DNA of 64,000 nt from assembly GCA_903899015.1 (NCBI GenBank), contig CAIUHP010000043.1, positions 1-64,000 on the forward strand, given 5' to 3'. Below the pieces are notes generated by a model, which made no database searches, had not been told where the DNA came from, and saw only the letters and a list, made by a program, of their open reading frames with translations. Of the stretch, positions 1 to 6,023 are shown piece by piece. Position numbers and translations under genes: made by a program. Origin of the DNA: an uncultured Armatimonadota bacterium. Lineage in GTDB: Bacteria; Armatimonadota; Fimbriimonadia; Fimbriimonadales; Fimbriimonadaceae. Every line of letters starts with the position of its first letter. Position 1 is the stretch's first letter.

Positions 1-143
1 ACCCCCTAAATAGCGAGTTCCGGTAACCTCGAAAAAGGGCAGGCCGACCAAAGCCTCCGAATTGAACACAATCTTTCACCTCAATGACAGTTGTGTCAGA
101 AAAATGAAGAGGTTGCCTGCCCCCACGAATGATCTAGAGCCCG

Positions 144-245
144 CTTTCATGGGATGGAAGTCGAAGATCCCGCCGAACGCAGTGAGGGAAATGGAGCGAA
201 GCGAAATCGGGAAGGTCGCACGTTCGAATCGTGTCGCCCCGACCA
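144..245. repeat. 102-bp repeat copy A with tRNA T-arm-like end
   Basis: About 95% identical to the segment at 337-438. It begins near TTTCATGGGATGG and contains a small stem (GGGAT at 151-155 with ATCCC at 167-171). It ends in a perfect tRNA T-arm look-alike: stem GCACG, loop TTCGAAT, stem CGTGT, then CGCCCCG and ACCA. The matching 5' acceptor strand (CGGGGCG) is not found within 100 bp upstream, so this is not a complete tRNA gene. It could be a tRNA-derived repeat, an attachment-site remnant or a small structured RNA. Confidence 0.7.
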
Positions 246-336
246 TTATCTCTTTCAAATCCCCAATACAAAAGTCCATCACGTCGTTGACAAAGTCAAC
301 CAGTCATCTCAACATGGCTCAGTTTCGGTAGCGCGG

Positions 337-438
337 TTTCATGGGGATGGAAGTCGAAGATCCCGCCGAACGAAGTGAGGGTAATGGAGCGAAGCGGAAT
401 CGGGAAGGTCGCACGTTCGAATCGTGTCGCCCCGACCA
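337..438. repeat. 102-bp repeat copy B with tRNA T-arm-like end
   Basis: Second copy of the repeat at 144-245, with about four substitutions and one extra G. It has the same GGGAT/ATCCC stem and the same T-arm plus CGCCCCG-ACCA end. The bases just upstream (GGCTCAGTTTCGGTAGCGC, 316-334) resemble a tRNA D-arm and are followed by a TTTCAT that could hold a CAT anticodon, but neither an anticodon stem nor an acceptor stem can be closed. It looks like a broken tRNA or tRNA-like element. Confidence 0.7.
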
Positions 439-636
439 GTAATTCAATTGAACCTAGTCTCTTTAGGCTTAAAACGAGAAGCGCGGCAGAAAATAATTGG
501 ATCTTGCCCGATGTTGGGTCCGTTCGCACTGATCTCCTCTTCCGTTTCTGATCGGCGTAGATAATCCACGTATAAATTGGCACGAATAACACCGGGACTA
601 AGGCGCCGACCGGGAAGGACTTCGTAACGAAAGCGA
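439..636. other. region without a convincing gene
   Basis: The minus-strand frame starting ATG at 640 stays open through this stretch and into repeat copy B, encoding hydrophobic patches (VGALVPVLFVPIYTWIIYA, then IQLFSAALLVLSL). Because it runs straight into the repeat, it is either chance or a membrane-protein gene truncated by the repeat. Nothing else is recognised. Confidence 0.3.
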
Positions 637-765
637 TCATGATCGAGAGCCTTTTCTCAGAGACCGCTCCCTCGCCTTGAGCAAGACTGGGCCGATTTGT
701 TGGTGGCACTCGAAACCGTCGGGATTGAACTTCTTGGAGACGGCAGTATTTCCTGGAGTTTTCAT
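637..765 (-). CDS. possible 42-residue peptide
   Basis: The minus-strand frame begins ATG at 765 behind a good Shine-Dalgarno-like GGTGGAG, four bases upstream. It encodes a basic 42-residue peptide (MKTPGNTAVSKKFNPDGFEC at the N-terminus, KARERSLRKGSRS at the end). Its TGA stop overlaps the ATG of the next minus-strand frame as ATGA at 637-640, the arrangement used by translationally coupled genes elsewhere in this window. I recognise no family. The call rests only on the ribosome-binding site and the overlap. Confidence 0.3.
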   Translation of the reverse strand: MKTPGNTAVSKKFNPDGFECHQQIGPVLLKARERSLRKGSRS

Positions 766-837
766 GCTTCTCCACCCTTAACCAGAAGCGTAGAATGTCC
801 TGGTCTCTGCTCAAGAACCACGTTGGCTTGCCTGGGG

Positions 838-1347
838 CTACCCGTAGGTATCTTCGTTGATCGCGTGGTAGAGATAGAACATAAATCTGGACACGCACAC
901 GTTGATTCCATTCAAAACCATCATTAACATGATCGCCGGGCCGAGGGCCAAGGCGGCGGATAGCATGAGCATGGAAAGTAGGCCCAAAGCGATTTGAGCG
1001 CAAAGGAAGAAGACGATCACGCTGCGAAGCAGGTCCCACTTAAAAATCAACCCGCAACCCACCAAAACCGTAAAGACACCGGAACCGATTCCTAACATGT
1101 TCGACTTGCCTCCAGTTAGCAAGCCGGAGCCACCTAGAATCGCAAAGCCACCACTCAGCAGGTAATACGCTGAGATAACGTAATACGAAACCACCAGCCA
1201 CCTTGCCGGCCCCCAACTGTAGCTTTGCCTCTGAGGAATGTCACTTGCACCCTTCACTCGGACGGCATTCGTGACGTCGGCACCGCAAAACTGGCAGCGC
1301 ACAAAGCCATCTGGTAATGAGTTATTACATGAAGTACACTTTATCAT
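838..1347 (-). CDS. zinc-ribbon membrane protein
   Basis: A 169-residue protein that begins with a short zinc ribbon made of two CxxC knuckles (CTSC at residues 4-7 and CQFC near 18-21), the type often found at the front of bacterial membrane proteins. After a linker come three to four hydrophobic segments (WLVVSYYVISAYYLLSGGFA, GSGVFTVLVGCGLIF and a long stretch from LLRSVIVFF to GPAIMLMMVL). It probably sits in the cytoplasmic membrane with the metal-binding ribbon in the cytoplasm. No catalytic motif is seen and the function is unknown. It reads away from the hydroxylase gene pair to its right, from which it is separated by a 600-bp gap. Confidence 0.75.
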   Translation of the reverse strand: MIKCTSCNNSLPDGFVRCQFCGADVTNAVRVKGASDIPQRQSYSWGPARWLVVSYYVISAYYLLSGGFAILGGSGLLTGGKSNMLGIGSGVFTVLVGCGLIFKWDLLRSVIVFFLCAQIALGLLSMLMLSAALALGPAIMLMMVLNGINVCVSRFMFYLYHAINEDTYG

Positions 1348-1913
1348 CGTTAATCATTTAGCACACAGTAGGACCAAACATTAGAAGTTTATGTCCTACC
1401 TTCGATGTTTCAATGGACGCGAGAGACGGCTGATACGTTGCACCTAGATCCGAAAGTGGTGATTATGATCCTATTGGTATAGGAAGTCATTGGATGATCA
1501 TAACGCAATGCTTCTTCCTGATCGACCGCGGACACATGGAGCGTGACAGCTCGCTTAGAACGACTTGAACTGCATTAGCAAGATCGGCCAACCAAAGGTA
1601 TTTTCGCCACCATCTCGTGCTACCGTTCGGCCCCATGAGCACGTTAGGCAGAGGAAACCGATAGTTATGAATGATCTGGATTTCGAGTTCTCACAGGCGC
1701 GCGGCTTCGCGCAAGCGCGAAAACCAACCTTGACGGGTTAATAGGTTAAGCCACATTTATAGGGCCGCTAACCATCGAAAGACCCTTCACGGCTCTCTCG
1801 GCAATTCGACTTAGGAAGGTTCCTTAGTTTGGTGGATTTGAAAACTGCAGATTCCGCATAGCGCGAGCGTTCAGATCCGCGATGACTCACTCTTGGCTCT
1901 AAACAAGCCTTAA
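1348..1913. other. long intergenic region
   Basis: No open frame here has recognisable protein character. One feature stands out: a perfect inverted repeat TTCGCGC-AA-GCGCGAA at 1706-1721 inside a GC-rich patch (GGCGCGCGGC...). It could form a stem-loop but has no T-tract. Nothing else was recognised. Confidence 0.5.
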
Positions 1914-1943
1914 TAGACATGTCGAACCAACGTCTGCTATAAA
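1914..1943 (+). promoter_or_regulatory. sigma-70-like promoter for the 48-residue ORF
   Basis: TAGACA at 1914-1919 matches the -35 consensus at five of six positions. After an 18-base spacer comes TATAAA at 1938-1943. Transcription would start near 1950, leaving a leader of only about 8 bases before the ATG at 1958. Confidence 0.5.
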
Positions 1944-1957
1944 ACGTCAGTTGTCAT

Positions 1958-2104
1958 ATGAAAGGCTCTCGAAAACTCAATCCAAGAACGCGAAGACGAC
2001 TCTTTGTTGTGATGATGTTAGCGGCTCTGGCGGTAGCAGCTTTGGCAGCGGTTTATCCCAACATGCTTGTCGGACCAAAGGGCGGCAGTCTGGCCGGATA
2101 CTGA
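1958..2104 (+). CDS. 48-residue single-pass membrane peptide
   Basis: ATG at 1958 to TGA at 2102-2104. The N-terminus is strongly basic (MKGSRKLNPRTRRRLF) and is followed by one hydrophobic helix (VVMMLAALAVAALAAVY) and a short tail ending in GGSLAGY. The positive-inside rule places the N-terminus in the cytoplasm. A plausible -35/-10 pair lies directly upstream, and the stop is only 9 bases before the GTG start of the fatty-acid-hydroxylase-family gene, so the two are probably co-transcribed. No homologous family is recognised. It may be a small partner of the downstream membrane enzyme, or an upstream leader peptide. Confidence 0.5.
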   Translation: MKGSRKLNPRTRRRLFVVMMLAALAVAALAAVYPNMLVGPKGGSLAGY

Positions 2105-2113
2105 CCACCAAGC

Positions 2114-2854
2114 GTGGACATTCATTCGCAAGATCTGGCAAAAACAATCCTCGCGGTCTTCGTGAGCGGGTCCCTGTTTGTTGTGATCAGTGGATTGATT
2201 TTTTGGCCACTTGAGGAGTTACTAGAAGGCGAGAAATCGGCGCGGCCGAAATTTAAAGACATCGCTTATCTTTGGTTCTATCAGTCCTACGGATTGTGGA
2301 TTGGGGCAGGGATCGTCTTTGAATTTGCGTTCCTTTTAAGGAATTTCCTTCCCCATCGCCTTGGAGCATTTGTTAGAGAGCAGCCGTTTTGGTTGCAGGC
2401 AGTGGTCGCTCTTTTACTAGCGGAAGTTTGGGTCTACGTTTCGCACCGACTCTCCCATAAGTGGGAGTTCTTGTGGAAGTTTCATCGGGTTCACCACACA
2501 CTCGTGGACATGACTTGGAGCGCAAGTTCAAGACACCATCCAGTCGATTTCTTCATCATTATCGTCGGCGCTAATTTGCCTGCGATGCTACTCGGTATCG
2601 ATTTAAAATCGATCGCACTTTTCATCCTGTTGGAGCGTTTTTACACCGTCATGTTGCACTCCAATCTCAACCTGAATTGGGGCTGGTTTACCAAAGTTGT
2701 GGCGAGTCCGAACCTACACCGCATGCATCACTTACCCGCTTTCCAGCGATCAAATTACGCAGGGTTACTTAGTTTTCTCGATGTTTTAGGCGGCACCTAC
2801 CAGGCACCCGATCCGATTCGGCCGGATGTGCTGGACGAAGTTCCAAACGAGTGA
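2114..2854 (+). CDS. fatty acid hydroxylase / sterol desaturase family protein
   Basis: A 246-residue integral membrane protein with the histidine clusters of the diiron fatty-acid-hydroxylase superfamily: HRLSH near residue 115, HRVHH near 131, RHH near 147 and HRMHH near 203. The family uses these to hold two irons and hydroxylate or desaturate lipids such as sterols, carotenoids or fatty acids; the substrate cannot be read from sequence. Hydrophobic segments flank the clusters (LAVFVSGSLFVVISGLIFW and others). The start chosen is GTG at 2114, 9 bases behind the stop of a small membrane peptide; no good ribosome-binding site is visible, so coupling to the upstream ORF is likely. The length is typical for the family. 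Confidence 0.85.
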   Translation: MDIHSQDLAKTILAVFVSGSLFVVISGLIFWPLEELLEGEKSARPKFKDIAYLWFYQSYGLWIGAGIVFEFAFLLRNFLPHRLGAFVREQPFWLQAVVALLLAEVWVYVSHRLSHKWEFLWKFHRVHHTLVDMTWSASSRHHPVDFFIIIVGANLPAMLLGIDLKSIALFILLERFYTVMLHSNLNLNWGWFTKVVASPNLHRMHHLPAFQRSNYAGLLSFLDVLGGTYQAPDPIRPDVLDEVPNE

Positions 2855-2977
2855 AACCAAGCATCTTCGGGTGAAGTTGACGTTGTTGATTGGAGCTAAT
2901 ATGGTTCAAATCACACGCCGACTACAAGAATGCCTTGGGAAGGTGCACTTTAAGGGTGGCAGCCTTCCCGGACGTTT

Positions 2978-5278
2978 CTAAGGTAAGCCCCCAACCACAA
3001 TGACGGAGTTAGGCGTTCCGTTATACATTCGAATCGCGGCCCGATTGGAACCGGCATAGACGATCTTTCCAACCCCACCACTGGGGTTGCCGATGGAAAC
3101 AGGAGCGCCAACCGTGGTTAGAGCTGCGATATCTTCCGTCTGCACCTGCAAATATGGATTCAACCATGATGCCCAGTAGGCATAGAACACTTTGCTCGTC
3201 CCAGGTTCCCAAGCCATCATTTTGTAGCCGGGCAGATTCGATAGATTTCCGATCTGCTGGCCGGTGGTTGGAGACATGACAGGCATTCCGAGGAAACCTC
3301 CGCTCGCAACGCCACTTGGAGTCCAGCAAACGGTTGTGCCAGCCCCAAGTTCTCCTAACGATCCGCCGGCAGCAGGTACGAAACCTTGGGCGTCGATTGT
3401 TGCCGAACTAAAGCCGTTCGGAGTGATGTAGTCGTCGGTTCCGAACGCCTGAGTGCCCGTGTTATCAATGGAAACTTGGGGTCCAAGGGAGGCCATGTGG
3501 AGACGCGCAACTCCACTATCAATAATGGCGAGATTATTAGGTCGCGGGCTGTAATTGGAGTCCAAAGTCAGAACAACAAAACTATCGGACGTCCCTGGCA
3601 GCGTGAAGAGCCGATTGATGATCTGTCCGCCGAGCCCTTGCACCATGGTGTAAACATTCATGGTGCCATCAACCGCCAGCGAGGCTAAGTTGAGCCTTGT
3701 AATGATGCCGGAATCACTTCCAATAAACAGATGACTGCCGTCACCCGAAAGAGCAAGCGCAGTCGGGACGCGGCCAATACTTATTGCCGTGCCAATCTGG
3801 TTGGTGGTCAAGTTGATTGGGACAATCGCGGAGGGAGACACCGGCGAATCGGACGCGGTACTCACATAGAGCAAGTTCCGTGCGGAGTCGTAAGCAATGT
3901 CGTTTGAAGACAGATTGTACGACTGAATACCTGTTTGCGAAGCTCCAACGGTGATCGTCGCGGTAGGGCTCGTTAAGCCATCAATCGTCGCGATGACGGT
4001 TGCGGTACCAACATGTGATCCCGTCGCGATCCCACTCTTCGTGACTGAGAGGTTAGAACCACCACTCGTTACCGTGAAGATAAACGAACCAGGCGAGACG
4101 GCTACTGGCGAACCGGAGGAATCAAAGGCTCCGACGGTCAGTTGGTTGGAGGATGTTCCTAGCTGAACGACCTGTCCAGAAGGAATTGCGACCGACTGAA
4201 TGACGCCAGAAAACTGGACGACACCAAGATTGGAACCGTCTGGCTTGGTAATGCTTCCGTCAGCCTGAACGGCCACACTTACGCTGAAGTTGGCAACCGG
4301 AATTCCTCCCAAAGCGGAATCGGAGTAGAAGTTTCCGGTCAAGGTGTAGGCACCGGTATTGCATTGCGATCCCGCTTGATAGGTTTCAGAGTGGGCGGCA
4401 AGCGCAGCCGAACGGTCGCCGCTCCATATCAAGTCGCTTTGGGCACCCGCTGGGTCGTGAAGAATTAGCTTTACGGACAAGGCAGATGAAGGGCCGGCGA
4501 TACTTCGACTTCGTTCGGGCCATGCAACCGTAACGGAAGTGTTCGCAGAGCCGACGACACTCACCGAAACAGGAGTCGCTACGACCCCGTCGACGGAGGC
4601 CGAAACGCTTGCTGTCCCAGTTGCGATTCCGCTTGCAACTCCCGACGAGGTAAGTCTTAAATAAGCTTGCCCATTAGTAACTGAAAAAACGAAGGAGCCA
4701 GGAGAAACCGCGATGAGGCCTCCATTAGCATCTTGTGCCGAGGCGGCAATCTGACTTGAATTCGACCCGACATGAACGGTCTGACCGGCGGCTACCGTTA
4801 CCGAACGGACCGTTCCGGTGAACGTGACCGGTTGTAAAGGTGTTCCGTCCTGGTTTGCAACGGTGCCTCGTGAAGTGACAGAGACGTCTGTGCCGAAGGT
4901 TGCTACCAAGCTACCCAGTTCATCGGCTGAAGCATAGAAGGCTCCCGAAAGCACAAATTTGCCTGGCTTGATGTTGACAGCGGAAGTATATGTTTCTGTA
5001 TGGGGAGACAATACACTTGAGCGATTTCCGGTCCAAACAAGGTCGGTTTGCTTGCCCGTAGGGTCATGTAAGAAGAACTTAACGGAAAGGCCGGAAGCTG
5101 GTCCGTTGATAGCAAGCGATCGAAGTGGCCACGCAACAGATATCGACGCAGTTATCGGCGAAGCCGATACTCCTCCTCCGCCGCCACCGCCCCCTCCGCA
5201 GCCAAAGAGAACAATAATCGTTCCAAAAATGACAGCGCACCATCGCGCCCAAAAGCCTAAATTTTGCTTGCCAAACAT
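2978..5278 (-). CDS. large lipoprotein: two repeated modules plus beta-propeller-like domain
   Basis: A 766-residue exported protein. The signal peptide ends in a lipobox (LFGC, Cys27) that is followed at once by a run of nine glycines, probably a flexible tether on the outside of the membrane. Two similar modules of about 205 residues follow, starting near residues 41 and 246. Each opens with (S/T)VAWP-R, then LHDP-G and W-G-RS, and ends with an Ig-like strand pattern (SPGSF-F-VT...SGVA-G...A). The last 320 residues have YncE/beta-propeller-like repeats (NDIAYDSARNLLYVST, ALALSGDGSHLFIGSD). Such proteins usually bind ligands or mediate surface contacts; no enzyme motif is seen. It is the only gene between two converging neighbours and appears monocistronic. 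Confidence 0.8.
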   Translation of the reverse strand: MFGKQNLGFWARWCAVIFGTIIVLFGCGGGGGGGGGVSASPITASISVAWPLRSLAINGPASGLSVKFFLHDPTGKQTDLVWTGNRSSVLSPHTETYTSAVNIKPGKFVLSGAFYASADELGSLVATFGTDVSVTSRGTVANQDGTPLQPVTFTGTVRSVTVAAGQTVHVGSNSSQIAASAQDANGGLIAVSPGSFVFSVTNGQAYLRLTSSGVASGIATGTASVSASVDGVVATPVSVSVVGSANTSVTVAWPERSRSIAGPSSALSVKLILHDPAGAQSDLIWSGDRSAALAAHSETYQAGSQCNTGAYTLTGNFYSDSALGGIPVANFSVSVAVQADGSITKPDGSNLGVVQFSGVIQSVAIPSGQVVQLGTSSNQLTVGAFDSSGSPVAVSPGSFIFTVTSGGSNLSVTKSGIATGSHVGTATVIATIDGLTSPTATITVGASQTGIQSYNLSSNDIAYDSARNLLYVSTASDSPVSPSAIVPINLTTNQIGTAISIGRVPTALALSGDGSHLFIGSDSGIITRLNLASLAVDGTMNVYTMVQGLGGQIINRLFTLPGTSDSFVVLTLDSNYSPRPNNLAIIDSGVARLHMASLGPQVSIDNTGTQAFGTDDYITPNGFSSATIDAQGFVPAAGGSLGELGAGTTVCWTPSGVASGGFLGMPVMSPTTGQQIGNLSNLPGYKMMAWEPGTSKVFYAYWASWLNPYLQVQTEDIAALTTVGAPVSIGNPSGGVGKIVYAGSNRAAIRMYNGTPNSVIVVGGLP

Positions 5279-5407
5279 GAGACTCCAGTCAACTCAGACC
5301 TCAGTATGCAAAAGTCGACCGCCCGTGAGTCTTAGAATACGCTTGTGAATAGTGTAGGAAGCACCGAACGTAAAGAAAGCAAAATAGCTAGGCCACTTCT
5401 AGCCAGA

Positions 5408-5713
5408 TTAAGCCTTTCGCTTAAGCTCATAAACGCTATTTGGAGATACGAGAATGTTTAGTAGCGATGCAAGCACCGGTGGCTTGGCAACATCCAATTC
5501 CAGGGTTTCGCCTTCTTGTAAATGAACCTGCATGGGCTGACTTTGGCACCAATCCATGCTCACCCAAACATGATGGACACCTGGAGCGACATCGAAAGAT
5601 TCGGTCCCGTTCGATTTCACTTTTCCGGCCTTAGTGCCATCAATATGAACCACTAAAGCTCGTGCGGCTCCGAACCAAGCCAACGGTCGAAAAATGGATA
5701 TCTTCGCTGCCAT
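5408..5713 (-). CDS. small hypothetical protein with a PEGA-like beta fold
   Basis: A 101-residue protein without a signal peptide. The pattern LVVHIDGTKAGKV...F-VAPGVHHVWVSMDW...V-L-EGETLEL resembles the short beta-sandwich of PEGA-type or carboxypeptidase-like domains (a G-hairpin followed by an aromatic strand and an EGE turn). This is a resemblance only. The ATG at 5713 lies 6 bases downstream of a perfect TATAAT box, so its mRNA may begin at or beside the start codon. The function is unknown. Confidence 0.65.
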   Translation of the reverse strand: MAAKISIFRPLAWFGAARALVVHIDGTKAGKVKSNGTESFDVAPGVHHVWVSMDWCQSQPMQVHLQEGETLELDVAKPPVLASLLNILVSPNSVYELKRKA

Positions 5714-5719
5714 CTAAAA

Positions 5720-5725
5720 ATTATA
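5720..5725 (-). promoter_or_regulatory. -10 box (TATAAT) 6 bases before ATG, probable leaderless promoter
   Basis: Perfect TATAAT on the minus strand with six bases (TTTTAG) between it and the ATG at 5713. The expected transcription start falls on or next to the start codon. No clear -35 is seen. Confidence 0.55.
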
Positions 5726-5744
5726 TCCGTGAGGTTCGCTATAA

Positions 5745-6014
5745 GTTAGTGGATTTCACACTATCTCGATTTTTGTGAATGATTGCTTCCCCACGTTTAA
5801 TTTCGACCGCAAATCCTCTTCGCTAATTTCGATTCCGTTCCATCGCATGGGGCTATCCGGGGCATGGGAGTCGGTTGATCTATGGACGGGCGAACATCGA
5901 ACCATAAGAAATGATCAGAAGATCCTTCTTCCTCCGTGCGGTTCGACGTTATTAAGGCTGAGAGTTCATTCATTAATTCGGCTGGCCGCAACTGGCAAGT
6001 CTCAAGTACCGTAA
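5745..6014 (+). pseudogene. C-terminal relic of a glycoside hydrolase
   Basis: The frame is open from 5745 to the stop at 6014 and reads FNFDRKSS...SIPFHRMGLSGAWESVD, then LWTGEHRTI, then KILLPPCGSTLLRLRV. This is the familiar ending of the C-terminal beta-sandwich of alpha-galactosidase-type and related glycosidases (FNFD-K...I-L...GL-G-W...DLWTGE...I-LPPHGS-LLRL). The catalytic domain is missing and a stop codon (5742-5744) precedes the fragment, so only a remnant is left. A GTG at 5775 could start a 79-residue peptide, but no promoter or ribosome-binding site supports expression. It lies just upstream of the BTAD regulator, suggesting the regulator once neighboured a glycosidase gene. Confidence 0.55.
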
Positions 6015-6023
6015 ACTCTTATC

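Noticed and set aside
301-438. A full tRNA gene with a CAT-type anticodon in repeat copy B
   Set aside because: D-arm-like and T-arm-like parts are visible but no anticodon stem and no CGGGGCG acceptor strand can be paired, so no cloverleaf closes.
76-1039. Minus-strand frames containing GATRFERATF through the 102-bp repeats
   Set aside because: This is the typical false translation of the complement of a tRNA T-arm; the frame exists only because the repeat is open, not because it encodes a protein.
4959-5348. Plus-strand ORF over the start of the Gly-tailed lipoprotein
   Set aside because: Its proline run is the complement of the polyglycine codons; the minus-strand lipoprotein has signal and lipobox.
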